Numbered from the stretch's first letter, positions 10,910-21,586 are shown. The stretch is 64,000 nt of DNA from Leishmania infantum JPCM5 (GCF_000002875.2 NC_009420.2:60001-124000), one strand, 5' to 3'. The notes: generated by a model from the sequence alone, not told the origin. Numbers and translations are program-made.

Positions 10910-12544
10910 TCAGTTGTCGTTACGGTTGAAGAGGTTGCTTGTCATAGGCTGCGCAGCCATCTTCTGACGCGGGTAGCGGTTCGCGTTGTTGTTGTTCCTG
11001 TTCGCGCTGCCGGCGTTATTGCCGACGCCGCCGTGCAGCTGCTGCTGATTGGGGCGACGCTTCTGGTCGCGCTGATCCCTGCGCTTGTTGCCGCCTTCAT
11101 CGCGGTTGCGGGTCTGGTTGAACTTGCGCTTCGCCATTTCGATGTCGCGCTGCGTGTTCTTGATCTTGTTCAGCAGCTTCTGCTCTATGCCGCCAAACGT
11201 CATACTGGGCACCACCTCGACGTTGTCATCCTGCACAATGCAGTCGAACTCGGAGCTAGACGTGAAGACGCCCTGCAGCAGGTCCGCCGTCACGCCGTCG
11301 TGAACCAGCTGGCGAGAGCGCATCTTGAGTGCGAACAGCGGCGCATAGCCATCGTCGACCTCCAGCAGCGTCTCGAGAAGGTTCATCTTGGTGTTCTGGT
11401 ACACCTTGAAGTACCCGCGAAGCTTGATGATGTCCTGCTGCTGCTGCACCGCGCGACGGAACATGCGCGCCTGCAGCTCGCGACCCTCCGACCCCTTCAC
11501 CGGCGACCCATCCGACGGCGGCACAGTGAGAAATTTGGGGCTACAGCGGTCAAACACGTCACGGAAGCGCTCCTCGTCACCGGTGCGCAGGCTTTCGCGG
11601 TCGTCCTCGAAGGCGGCCACCTTGCGGCTGTCGAGGTATGAGGTGAGGTTGTTGATCGGCATGCCACCCAGCACACGAGCGCAGACGTACATGTATGCCG
11701 CATCCTGCTGCACGCGCTCGGAGAAGCGACGGCCGTTAAGCTTCACCGTGACGCAGCGGCGGAAGGCGTTGCTGGCGTCCTCGAAGCGGTGGATCATCAG
11801 ATAGCTGAAGCCGATGTGGTAGAACACGGAGACCGCGCACGGCGACACCCGCGTCAGCACGGCACGGCCCTTGTTGTACACGTCGAGGGGCTCCAAGTCC
11901 GTGAGGGCGGAGTAGTAGTCGCCGAGGAGCACGTTCAGCTTCGACTTGGTCACAATTGCGTAGAAGCCGCTAAGCGCACCTGTGTTCGGGCCGCGGTGAA
12001 TGTCGTCCAGAAAGTCCGGCTCCTTCACCAGCTCGAGCAGGCGTGAGTTGTCGACGACCTCGTTGAGAAGACGCGACACCTCCGGCACAGCCCAGATGCC
12101 CTCCGTGGCAAAGACCTTCTGATACACCACCGTCATCTGATAGAGAAACTCATCAAAGATGTCCCACAGCATCCAGTTCGGCAGCTCGTAGCTCTTCAGC
12201 ATCGGGAGGAGCTCACTGTACGTCTTCCACGCCCCCTCCGCGTCGGGAGCCCTCACGGAGCGGTTGTCCATGAACAGGTGCTTGTAGAAGAGGAAACTGT
12301 AGACCAGCTCCGCCATGCGGTTGCCACGAAAGCACGACGACACCTGCTCAAGGCGGAGCGCCGGCCAGGAGCGAAACTGACCGTGGCCGGCCATGTAATA
12401 ATTCTTGGTAAGCGCATCAAACTGCGACTCGTAGAGGTCGTGCATCGCCGCCGCGTCGCGGCGCTCCACCGCGCGGTTCAGTCCACGAAAGAACTGGTAC
12501 ACATCGCGAGGAATATCGGTCTCAATATCGGGGTTGGTCGCCAT
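10910..12544 (-). CDS. EIF3L: Translation initiation factor eIF3 subunit L
   Basis: The predicted 544-residue protein resembles eIF3l, a PCI-containing subunit of the eIF3 scaffold that helps load mRNA on the 40S ribosome. The N-terminal DVYQFFRGLNRAVERRD, the FRSWPALRLEQVSSCF region, and the tyrosine-rich ELVYSFLFYKHLF and LWDIFDEFLYQMTVVYQ segments are typical. The C-terminal ~70 residues are an Arg/Asn/Gln-rich tail (KRRDQRDQKRRPNQQQ and Asn runs) that goes beyond the usual family sequence and could contact RNA. The frame extends to 12649, but the Met at 12544 (MATNPDIETDIP) starts just before the conserved region and suits the family length near 560. Confidence 0.93.
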   Translation of the reverse strand: MATNPDIETDIPRDVYQFFRGLNRAVERRDAAAMHDLYESQFDALTKNYYMAGHGQFRSWPALRLEQVSSCFRGNRMAELVYSFLFYKHLFMDNRSVRAPDAEGAWKTYSELLPMLKSYELPNWMLWDIFDEFLYQMTVVYQKVFATEGIWAVPEVSRLLNEVVDNSRLLELVKEPDFLDDIHRGPNTGALSGFYAIVTKSKLNVLLGDYYSALTDLEPLDVYNKGRAVLTRVSPCAVSVFYHIGFSYLMIHRFEDASNAFRRCVTVKLNGRRFSERVQQDAAYMYVCARVLGGMPINNLTSYLDSRKVAAFEDDRESLRTGDEERFRDVFDRCSPKFLTVPPSDGSPVKGSEGRELQARMFRRAVQQQQDIIKLRGYFKVYQNTKMNLLETLLEVDDGYAPLFALKMRSRQLVHDGVTADLLQGVFTSSSEFDCIVQDDNVEVVPSMTFGGIEQKLLNKIKNTQRDIEMAKRKFNQTRNRDEGGNKRRDQRDQKRRPNQQQLHGGVGNNAGSANRNNNNANRYPRQKMAAQPMTSNLFNRNDN

Positions 12545-12821
12545 TTCTGCAAAAACTTGTGTGAGTTTCCTCTGTATTGTTGTTTGGGGGAGCTCAGCGG
12601 GCGGCTGAGCGACGATTCGGAAGTGAACAGGAAAATGAAGATGGCACAATCAGGCACAACCACCAAGAGCAGATGCACACACAGACACACCTGGTAGACG
12701 GGGAAAGAGGGAGTGTAAGGTGGGTAGGAGGGGATCACTGCGCGGCCGTGTTTTTGTGGTGGAAGGAGGTGGGGGCATCGGTTGTGTTGGTAGAGACCCA
12801 TCGGTGCGCGGCAGCAGCAGC

Positions 12822-12850
12822 AGCAGAGAAAAAGAAGAAAAGAAGGGATG
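12822..12850 (-). promoter_or_regulatory. Polypyrimidine tract, probable trans-splicing signal for eIF3L
   Basis: On the transcribed strand this is a long C/T run, seen as AGAGAAAAAGAAGAAAAGAA on the plus strand. It lies about 280 bases upstream of the eIF3L start. The next AG dinucleotide downstream on the minus strand is near 12738. In trypanosomatids the spliced leader is added at an AG after such a tract. The exact acceptor is an inference. Confidence 0.45.
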
Positions 12851-15050
12851 GAGGCAGGCAGAGAATGGAAGTGAGTGCGGTGGAGGGTAGTCGTAGTGCC
12901 AACGGAGCAATGCTGATGGTGAGGGCAAGAAGCACGTGCACTGCCCCGTGGATCGCTCGAGTATCGGTGTGGGGTACACTAGCGATGGCAATACACTGAG
13001 GGCCCCCTGCCCATGCCATCGCAGAATGTGCTTGAATGTGACGCGCACCTCCACGAGGAAGGAGACGACTTTCTCTCTACGGTGCCGCCTGCTCTCGACT
13101 TTCACCGTTGCGCGCAACAAATCGTAACCATAAGAACAAAGCGGGGTGAAGGGTTTCCATGGCGGGGTGCTGCACTGGTGTTTTGTGCTAAGGTGCCGCT
13201 GATGTGCCGTTGTTCGTGTACCACTGGCACCTCGCAATCAATCGCGGCAAAAGCGAGGGGCGCTGAGACAGTGTGCAGGCAGGCATATATGACGGCCGAC
13301 AAGCACGCCCACGCACGCCGATGCACGCGTGTGTGCACGGATAAGACGAGAGAGGGGCACACAGCGGATAAGGAACAAAAAAAAAAAAGAAAGGTGCTGC
13401 AAAGAGAAGAGCCTGCATCCCATTTCGATGCCGAGAATGAGAAGACTCCTTCTACGACTTGCAGGTCATCCTGCTGCACTTCACCACTGCGCTGCTGTTT
13501 CTGTTTTCGTTTTGCCTCGCTCCCTCAGCTGCCGCACATCCCGCGACCGCCCCCCCTCGAGGCAAAGAGCACCAATATCGTCGCACGTGAAAAGAAAGAA
13601 CCAGCACACGGCTAAGCAGGGAAAGGGCATGCAGACACACGCGCGGGCGCATGCGCCCATTCTCCATGTCTGCAGGCAGGGTGTATGTGGTTGTCTTCCA
13701 GTAACTATAAAAGACAGACGGCGAGGCGGGCGCACAAGGAAAAAGGGCCGTAAAAGGCGCGTCGCAGTCCTCCACCCTGCCTCGCGCAGCTTTGCGCACC
13801 GTCGCCCTCCATCAGGTCCTCTGTCCGCACACACGCACACACCGCTTTTGGGCATATCCTCGCATGCCCGCACGCAGCACGGACACACAGGCATTATGAC
13901 CACGGATGCGTGCAATAGGCGGTGACGGGGATGAAGAAGGCTTCGCGCATGTGTGCATGCGTGCGTGAGTGCGCGGACCGTAGTCAGGCAAATCTTCAAA
14001 GGGACGCGGGGCAGTTGAGAAGAGGAAGTGAGATCCGGAGGAGGAGGGGCGAGGAGAGGAGGGCGAAGACGTTCACAAACGGAGGACAAAAAAAAACACG
14101 AAAGCCCAAACAGAAGACGAAGAAGTGTGCGCGGTACGAAATCGTTTTAGAAGGAAAGTGAAACGGGAAAGGGGGCAGGCAGAAGGAAAGACCCGAAAGC
14201 CCAGAAAGTAAAAATAGACGAAAAGGTCGAGGCGGTCTGCTGAACATGGAGTTGAACCTGCTGCTCAGCGAGAGAATGCTTCGCATGCCTTTTGGTGGAG
14301 TTTGTGTGTTTCCTTTTGGTTCCTTATCGATTGACCAAAAACTCTGGCGATGGTCTTGATGTGGCGGTGTGCTCTCCCTCTCTGCTGAACAACCGCTCAT
14401 CCATGTGCGGGCACCCACGCAACATCACAGGGTGCCGTCACCACACATGGCCGACGCTTGGAGCAATACAAAAGAAAAAAAAAGAGAGGCCAGGACAACG
14501 GGCAGGACAGCGACGAGAAACAAGCAAAGTTCAGATATCATCGGCGGCTGAGGAAGGGGGGGAACAGAATACGCAGCTACAGGATCCTCGGATCCCTGTC
14601 TCATGACCGCGAATCACAACGACTAAACGAATCCCACCTGAAGCACGCTGGCCTGATATCCTTTTGTGCGTGCGTTCTTCGAGAGCCTCGTCTTCATACG
14701 TCACGTGAATGGGAGGCTTCACCAAAGAAGGTCGAATCCAACTGATAAGGAGGTCGGCCCACACAGAGTGGAGGAGGGCATTGTGTACCTGTGTCCGGCA
14801 CAGGAGAGGGAGTCCGTGAGCGAGTCAGTGCGGGGGGCGCATGATGAATACCACGCCACCTCCTTCTCTTCTGGGTTCTGCCCGGCTGCCTCTCGCCTCT
14901 GCCAAAGACGGACAGCCTCTACAGTACTACCTCAGGTGTGCAGTGTCATGGAGCCTGTGATCACGCACTGATGTGTCCAGCGGACTGGGTAGCTGTATGT
15001 TTGTGTAGGCTCTGGATCTCGTCGTCGAGGCGGTTTGCTGTTTCTTCAGC

Positions 15051-15634
15051 GTGTTCGCTCTCTGCCATACAGCACGAGCTCAGCTTCACTCCACAGCGGC
15101 CCTGTCACACGCCCCATCGCCTGGTGTGAAGCAGCGCTGGAAACGCGCGTTGCAGCAACGCAACGACTCGGTCACCAGTGCACGGGCCCGGCCCACATAC
15201 TCTACCCATCACGGCCGCCTCGCAGGCCGGCTCACAGCCGCTCCTCCAATCACGCCGGCCGCCACCTCTGGTACATTCCCCCTCCCCCTCCTCGTCGGGT
15301 GACACTCACGCTCCCCACCACCAGTAGGCAGTGTGCAGACGGCGGGGGGGGGGGTGAGAGACGCGTCCGAGCCACGCCGGCACTCCGCCGAATCATGTGG
15401 GTGGTACAAGCGTGTTCGCTGCCGCAGGTCTCTCCAGCGCGGCACCATCCAGGACTCGGCCACAAGCATCCCTAGCGACGCATTGCTCTGGCCGCCCCAC
15501 GTCGCAGATACTTGACCCTGTCACTACCAGAGGTGGTTCGGCATATGGAGGGGATAGGCACTGCTGTGGCCTTACCACCGATTCGGTACTGGATCCTGAA
15601 ATGTCACGCACTGACATGGGCCCGCAGTCATCAG
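15051..15634 (-). mobile_element. SIDER2-type retroposon remnant, copy B
   Basis: This 584-bp element is identical to copy A (6471-7058) except for one base at 15626 and a shorter poly-G run (15344-15354). It is in the transcribed orientation. It begins 125 bases after the xylulokinase stop codon, so it almost certainly lies in that gene's 3' UTR. Such elements can promote mRNA decay in Leishmania; that role is family knowledge and not shown here. Confidence 0.85.
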
Positions 15635-15759
15635 TGGGTCGCGAGGGGAACAGAAGCGAAAAAGGGAAGGAAAACGGAAGCCGGCAAACAGCACGAAAAA
15701 AAAAAACGGGTAATGTTCGGTGCGCTCGGCGAACGTTGTCGGGCATGCCGGTGTGTAGC

Positions 15760-17223
15760 TTACAGCTTGGCGTTCATGACTGGTTTCAGCTGCTTGTACA
15801 GCTCGTCATAGATCACGCGGCGCTTCTTGTACTGCTCGTGCTTCTTCATGTCGGGCTGGTGGGTCTCCTTCAACGGCAGGCAAGGCAGCAGCTCCTCCAG
15901 TGGGCGCGTCTCTACGGCGATCTGTGCGAGGCGGCAGGCGCCGAGGGCAGGGCCTACCTCCGAGCCGACGCAGTAGTCCATCGGGTAGCCGCTGACATCG
16001 GCCAGCATCTGGCGCCAGAAGCGGCTGCGCGAGCCGCCGCCGATGAGGGCAATATTGCTCGGCTCCACGCCGCAGCGGTGCACGGCGGCCATGCCCTGAG
16101 CCAGGGCAAAGCTCACGCCCTCCAGCACCGCGCGCGCCAGCTCTGGGCGGCTGTGGTGGGAGGTGAGGCCAAAGAAGACGCCCTTCGCGTTCGGGTTGTT
16201 GTGCGGCGTGCGCTCGCCGGCGAGGTAGGGCAGGAAGTACAGGGGACGCTCATCGAAGTTCTTTGCCTTCGTCGCTTCGCTCACAAATTCGTCGACGCTC
16301 CAGCACCCTGTCAGCTTCGCAGCCCACTCCAGGCACACGGCGCAGCTGAGGATGACTGACATCAGGTGCCAGCGCTCCGGAAGCGCGTGGCAGAAGCTGT
16401 GGACCGCCTCCTTCGTGTTGTAGTGGAAGCCGTCAGAGACGACAAAGTACACGCCTGACGTTCCGCGGGAGAGCATCGCCTGGCCCGGCTTGAAGAGGCC
16501 TGCACCGACAGCACCGGCTTCATTATCGCCGCCACCGCCCACCACTGGCACGCGGTTCATGTTCCAGCGCTTCGCCACGTCCGCCGAAAGCTTGCCGGTG
16601 ATCTCCGACCCCTCATACAGTTTCGGCATATTGGCGCGGCTGAGCCCGGTCGCGCGCAGAATGTCATCATTCCAGTCGCGCTTGCCTGTGTCCATCCACA
16701 TGGACCCGGAGGAGTCCGACATCTCAGAGGCAAAGTCGCCAGTCATGAGGAAGCGGACGTAGTCTTTCGGGAGCAGCACTTTGTCCACCTTGGCGAAGAT
16801 CTCCGGCTCGTGCTTCTTGACCCACAGGAGCTTACCAGCCGTAAAGCCGGGCATCATCAGGTTACCGGTGATGTCGCGCGACTTGGGCACTGCCTTCTCG
16901 AGCTCCTCGCACTCGCGGTAGCAGCGGCCGTCGCACCAGAGGATGCACGGGCGCAGCACCTTGTGGTTCTTGTCGAGGAGCGTGGCCCCGTGCATCTGGC
17001 CCGACAGGCCAATCGCGCGGACGCTGCTCATGTCCTGACGCTTCTTGAGCTCGTCCATGGCGCTATTGATGGCCGTCCACCACGAGTCAGGGTCCTGCTC
17101 ATTCCACAGCGGGTGCGGGCTGGAAACCGTCAGGGGGGCAGAGGCGCTGTCGGCCATTCGCCCGTCACTCCTCATCAAGGCAATCTTGATGCCCGAGGTA
17201 CCAATGTCGATGCCGGCGTACAT
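15760..17223 (-). CDS. Xylulokinase (FGGY carbohydrate kinase)
   Basis: The 487-residue FGGY-family kinase would phosphorylate D-xylulose to xylulose 5-phosphate for the pentose phosphate pathway. The N-terminal GIDIGTSG (4-11) is the ATP-binding P1 motif. SGQMHG (74-79) and WCDGR (96-100) match bacterial XylB sugar-binding positions. The expected catalytic Asp is 233, within GGGGDNEAGAVG, and SRGTSG (252-257) is also conserved. The length and motifs are close to bacterial xylulokinases, consistent with the long-held view that trypanosomatid pentulose kinases came by transfer from bacteria. The C-terminus ends AKL, near the PTS1 consensus, so glycosomal import is likely. A SIDER2 lies directly downstream. 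Confidence 0.93.
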   Translation of the reverse strand: MYAGIDIGTSGIKIALMRSDGRMADSASAPLTVSSPHPLWNEQDPDSWWTAINSAMDELKKRQDMSSVRAIGLSGQMHGATLLDKNHKVLRPCILWCDGRCYRECEELEKAVPKSRDITGNLMMPGFTAGKLLWVKKHEPEIFAKVDKVLLPKDYVRFLMTGDFASEMSDSSGSMWMDTGKRDWNDDILRATGLSRANMPKLYEGSEITGKLSADVAKRWNMNRVPVVGGGGDNEAGAVGAGLFKPGQAMLSRGTSGVYFVVSDGFHYNTKEAVHSFCHALPERWHLMSVILSCAVCLEWAAKLTGCWSVDEFVSEATKAKNFDERPLYFLPYLAGERTPHNNPNAKGVFFGLTSHHSRPELARAVLEGVSFALAQGMAAVHRCGVEPSNIALIGGGSRSRFWRQMLADVSGYPMDYCVGSEVGPALGACRLAQIAVETRPLEELLPCLPLKETHQPDMKKHEQYKKRRVIYDELYKQLKPVMNAKL

Positions 17224-18094
17224 GATTGTCGCACAGAGCGGTGGTTGGAAAGGGAAAAGAAATAGAGAAGTGCGCTCGTATTGCTAGGTTCTGAGTTTGG
17301 GGTGAGCATAGAGAATAGCACCCACGCCCGCGAAAAGAAAAGAGGGCCGCGTGCGGATGGCGATAGACTGAGAGCGCAAGGCAGAGGAGAGACAGAGAGA
17401 GGGAAGACGTGGCGAGCGATCATCTGCGTGAGGGAGGCAGCGCACATGAGTGCAACGCGCAGGAGTCCGACGGCAAACGACGGCGTTTCATTTTTGTTTT
17501 GTCTTTTTCTCGAGGGGTGCAAGTGCTTCCGCATTGCAGAGCAGTGAGAGGCGGAGGCAGAGGAAAGGGTAGGAAGAGAGTGCGACAGTCCGAGAGCAAG
17601 CAGTCGTAGGGAAACGGTCAGAGACAAGATGCACTGCACGTCGAATTTAGGGATCATACGCAGACGTTGGCGAGGTACTAAAAAAGAGTTGTGCGCCCCC
17701 TCCCCCCCCTACACACACTAAGCACCTCCGCTGTTGGTTGCTCGCGACAAGGGAGCAGAGCGGGAGCCGCGCAGCACACGTGTAAAAGTAAAGCGCAGCT
17801 CGCGGTGACAGCGTCCGTCGCATCACCTTTTCGAGTTCGACCATATCAGCTTAGCCGAGAAAAAAAAGCGGTGTGGTGAGTCGATTAGGTAGCACCATCG
17901 AGGCATCCAGCCGAGATGCACCGAAGCACCTCGTTGGCGTCGAGTCAGAAGGACATTGGTGGGTGGCTGTGAAAGCTTAACGCCCATCCATGAAGCAGTA
18001 CCGCCTTCTCGCGCACGCACGAAAAGCCGCGAGGCACCAGGTGGAGCTGGAGAAGAGGGAGAGAAGATCGACAAAGCGCGGTGCGCAGAGAAAA
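17224..18094. other. Intergenic spacer
   Basis: This spacer separates the xylulokinase start from the stop of the CH-like gene. It contains purine-rich plus-strand runs (17330-17420) that are pyrimidine tracts for xylulokinase trans-splicing. No gene seen. Confidence 0.55.
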
Positions 18095-20548
18095 TCATGC
18101 GCCATGGTGTGAGCGTCGCACGTTCGTCAAGCAGTAGTGGCGGCGCATCCCCTGCAACACGGATACAACACCCTCCACCCTCCCTTCCGTCAGCGCCTCG
18201 TCCAGCAAGGGGACGTCGAAGACAACGCCGGCATTGAAGCGGAGGAATTCGAGGCAGCGCCGTACATTGAAAAGCTTCGCAGGCTTCTTGGAAGTGGGCT
18301 GCACACAGTCGAGAAACGAGCAGCGGCGGCGCTCCAATCGCCCAATCAGGTAGGCGAGAACAACGCCGTCGGAGAAGAGCAGGCAGGGGTGCCGCCAGGA
18401 GAAGGTGGCAGCGTCAAAGACAAAGGATTCATCAGCAGCGGTGTAGCGATACTCGGTCCCCAGCTGCTGGCGCAGCCACCCACACAGCCTCCCAAGGCAT
18501 TGTGGCTCGTCTGCAGGCACCGCTTCGCGACGGAGAATACCAGAGCTGCTGCTCGCGATGGCCGGGATACAGCGGGGGCTCAACGACCGGTGTGCTGGTG
18601 ACGGCGGCGCACTCCGGCGGAGAGCGGCTTTAGCGACAGTCGACGGCGTCTGCGCCAATGAAGCTGGCGGCCACGAAGATGACAACGATGCCGCGACAGC
18701 TTCACTGTCGGGTGCGCGGCTCGAGAGCTTGGCAGGCGTGTAGCCTGCTTCCGCTATTGCATCCTTGCTCAGCAGCGTAGAGCGCACGTCAGGTGGCTGC
18801 GGTGTGCCCTCCACAGCAGCACGCACGTGAAGGAGGAGATGGAGGATGTGCAACCGATCACCTCGGATGACGGCCGCCACGGACTCCTCGGAGATGAACG
18901 AGAGTGGCAACTTCTTTGTCGATGCGGTCTGAAAGCTGTGCAGGGCGCTGGTGATGTTGGCGGCGCAGCAGGCTACGGTGCGGGGATTCGCGAAGAAGGG
19001 CTGTACAGCGGAGGATGAGGCAGCCTCCTTCGCCGCCGCTTCCAGACCGCTTCGCCGAGCAAGAAGCACGAGCATCACGCCGTTGCATAGGAATGGCCAC
19101 ACCGACGGCACGCTGAGAGACGACGGCGCCACCGACCGAACTACGAATCCCGACCACTTCGCCATGTACGGCGCGGCCGTCGCGATGGGTAGGAGACACT
19201 CATCCCCAGGCAACTGGTAGACGGAGCCGTCAGGCAACACTCCCCATGCGTGCAGAAAACGGCAACACCCCGCCTCCATGGCGGCAAGCTCGGTGGGTGG
19301 GACAGGCGCGTAGTCGGCAGTGTCGGCGGGCGGCTGCCAGCACATGTGCTGCCTCCATACAGGCAGCTCCTCTGGGGCGGGCAGGTAGGTGGAAATGAGG
19401 TGCACAAAGAGAGAGAGCAACGCCGTCGGAGAGGCGCGCAGGTAAACCTCCTCCGGCGTCATCGTCCAAGCAGCGCGAGGCATAAGCTCTTGCGCTGTGC
19501 TTGGGGTGCTACGCAAGGCGGCAAGCGCCACCGCGTAGTTCACGCGCACTTCGTCGAGTGTGCGGGGACAGCGACACAGGACTGGATCAGAAAGCGATGG
19601 TTCGCCGCTCTCTCTAAGGGTCTCGACAAGCTGGCACAGCGCAGTTCCGTTCAAGACGGCGTCTCCGAAGACGTGAGGCGCCGTCACGGATGTGTCCTCG
19701 GCCTCCGTGACAGAGATGATGTTCATGCGATAGAGGTAGTCCCGCACCGCGCGGCGCACCTCGGCGTCCTGTGGACCCGCCGTGCGGCGACGCCACTCGA
19801 CCGATCGGGAGGCAGCTGGCATGGCCGCAGCGCGGCGCTGCATGTCGGTGTAGAGCTGCCGTGCAAGTGGGGTGAGTCGCCTCAGATCAACCAGCGCCCG
19901 CGAGACTCCAGAGAAGGGTATGCACCATGCCGTTGTGGCTGAATCAGTGTGAACTTCTGATGAAGCAGCAGTGGCAGCGGCCGTGTCATCCCCCGTACTC
20001 GGCTCCACAGCAGCGGCTGCATGTTTGACGTGGCCCGCTGGTTCTCCGGCTGGAGAGTTCGGCTCTTTGACCGCCTTGACAGACTGTGATGCTAGGATTT
20101 GGGGGCAAGTGGTGAGCACCACTCCCATGGTGTTGTTGGATAATAGGGACGTGCTGCTGGAGGGTTTCGCCTTTGTCACCGTGGAGCGCGAGCAGCTTCG
20201 CGTGGTTGGCGTTGTGGTCGCAGTGGTCAAAGGACCATTGTCGTCGGGCTCGGTAGCCGCCCCCTCACTGCGGCGAAAATCATGGGAAAACTCAATGCGT
20301 GTCGTTGGTGCCGTGGTCAGTGGCAGGAAGCAGAAAATTGGCTTCTCGGCAGTGCTCTTGAGGCCTGGGCAGTGGCCGTGGCACCTTGCACGCCCTGCCC
20401 CTATTTTACAGGCGGCTGTGCGTTGAAGGCGCGCCTGAACGTCTGGCGACCGCCTCAGCTCTGCAAGATTCGTCCTTAATTCCTCGATGAGGTCCTGGGC
20501 AACCGCGTAGATGTCCGCCATTGTGTCAGACCGGCGCGCATACATCAT
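18095..20548 (-). CDS. Large protein with three calponin-homology-like segments
   Basis: The frame encodes 817 residues from the Met at 20548; Met codons at 20545 and 20521 (MADIYAVAQ) are equally plausible. The extension to 20644 reads through a CA repeat and was dropped. Residues about 1-30 form a short helix. Residues 60-210 are Ser/Thr/Ala-rich and probably disordered. Three helical segments at about 265-388, 424-580 and 685-805 share a pattern: a first helix, then (F/L)xNGxxLxxLxxxL or FSDGVVLAYL, then an Asn/Arg helix, then a final GxxxxxLxLL-type helix. This recalls the actin/microtubule-binding calponin homology fold. The assignment is by eye and weak for the first two copies. A cytoskeletal or flagellar role is only an inference. 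Confidence 0.75.
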   Translation of the reverse strand: MMYARRSDTMADIYAVAQDLIEELRTNLAELRRSPDVQARLQRTAACKIGAGRARCHGHCPGLKSTAEKPIFCFLPLTTAPTTRIEFSHDFRRSEGAATEPDDNGPLTTATTTPTTRSCSRSTVTKAKPSSSTSLLSNNTMGVVLTTCPQILASQSVKAVKEPNSPAGEPAGHVKHAAAAVEPSTGDDTAAATAASSEVHTDSATTAWCIPFSGVSRALVDLRRLTPLARQLYTDMQRRAAAMPAASRSVEWRRRTAGPQDAEVRRAVRDYLYRMNIISVTEAEDTSVTAPHVFGDAVLNGTALCQLVETLRESGEPSLSDPVLCRCPRTLDEVRVNYAVALAALRSTPSTAQELMPRAAWTMTPEEVYLRASPTALLSLFVHLISTYLPAPEELPVWRQHMCWQPPADTADYAPVPPTELAAMEAGCCRFLHAWGVLPDGSVYQLPGDECLLPIATAAPYMAKWSGFVVRSVAPSSLSVPSVWPFLCNGVMLVLLARRSGLEAAAKEAASSSAVQPFFANPRTVACCAANITSALHSFQTASTKKLPLSFISEESVAAVIRGDRLHILHLLLHVRAAVEGTPQPPDVRSTLLSKDAIAEAGYTPAKLSSRAPDSEAVAASLSSSWPPASLAQTPSTVAKAALRRSAPPSPAHRSLSPRCIPAIASSSSGILRREAVPADEPQCLGRLCGWLRQQLGTEYRYTAADESFVFDAATFSWRHPCLLFSDGVVLAYLIGRLERRRCSFLDCVQPTSKKPAKLFNVRRCLEFLRFNAGVVFDVPLLDEALTEGRVEGVVSVLQGMRRHYCLTNVRRSHHGA

Positions 20549-21586
20549 TGCCCAAAAAAATACCGGATCTGTGTGTCTATGTGTGTGTGTGTACGTATGC
20601 GTGTGTGCTGCTCCATGAGCTATGGTGCCCGCCTGTTCTACCAAGTCTATGCGTCTATATTGAATCGTGTGAGCTGGTGTATGTGTGCGTGACCGTGCAC
20701 CGAGGGGGACGTTGTTGCTGCGTGCGTTCGCGCAGATATGGGTGGGCAGGAATGTCTACAGCTTCGCGTCACGGAGAGTGAGACGTATTGGACGGATGAC
20801 AGCCCTCCTCTCGCTCCGCTTTGCTTGTTTTTTCGCGCGGCCAAGCTTGGCTCGGGATGGAGAAGAAATTCTCGCGCACCTTTTGCGGAAGCAGCGCTAG
20901 CTCTCCTTTCGTTTTTTTTCTGGACCGGAGAGAAGTCAACACGCCGCACGACAGCTCCCACGCAGGCGGTGCCCGCCAGAGCAGAACAAGGAAAGGATGA
21001 AGAGTGAGAAACGGCAGTTTGCGGGCATCGGCGAAAGGTGGTGCATTTCAGAAAGAAAAGAAGAGCGATGTAGACCACACGCGCATGGTAGTCTGTGTGT
21101 GTGTGTGTGCGTGTGTGTGTGTGTGCGGTGCCTCTCCGTCTCACAGCCTTTTCGCATCCAGTTAGTACGACCACACACACACGTACATACATACGCATGC
21201 ACAGTCCCTATCTCTGCGGCTCCGGCTATGCCAAACTGATGAGTATGCTGAAGTCGCATTGAGCTCGAGAAGAGAGACTCGAGATTTGCCGATGCACGCC
21301 TCACCCTGTGATGCTCACCTACAGTTGCCATGCTGTTGCTGTGTCCTCGTTTCTCCTCCGATTGGTGTCACCACTACAATGTCTGCGGCGGGGCACGCTC
21401 TCGGTGACCCATCACGGCGCACACGGCAAGTCCGGCCGCGAGCACAGGCACGGTTGCTGGCGCTCAAAAGCCTTCACATGAGGGGGTGGGAGGGGCGACT
21501 AGCGAGTGCGGTGTTGGACGTCGTCTGTACCACCACGAACGCCGCGATCGCATTAATGATGAGGGAGAGAATACAGCAGCAGTGAA
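20549..21586. other. Intergenic spacer with GT repeats
   Basis: A GT run at 21094-21126 and a shorter one near 20570-20610 lie here, together with CA-rich sequence. No gene seen. Confidence 0.55.
21094..21126. repeat. (TG)n microsatellite, interrupted
   Basis: A TG dinucleotide run with a single GC interruption, upstream of the CH-like gene and downstream of the TFIIS-like gene. Confidence 0.95.

Larger units (their letters stand above)
12545..15759. other. Long gene-poor interval with SIDER2 copy B
   Basis: These 3.2 kb lie between the eIF3L start and the xylulokinase stop. They hold SIDER2 copy B (15051-15634), a good pyrimidine tract for eIF3L (12822-12850), and otherwise low-complexity sequence. 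A minus-strand frame at about 14531-14830 has a slightly protein-like translation (see findings) but matches nothing I know. I see no convincing complete gene. Confidence 0.55.

Noticed and set aside
10886..11641. 251-codon plus-strand frame
   Set aside because: It is the antisense shadow of eIF3L, kept open by the high-GC codon usage of that gene.
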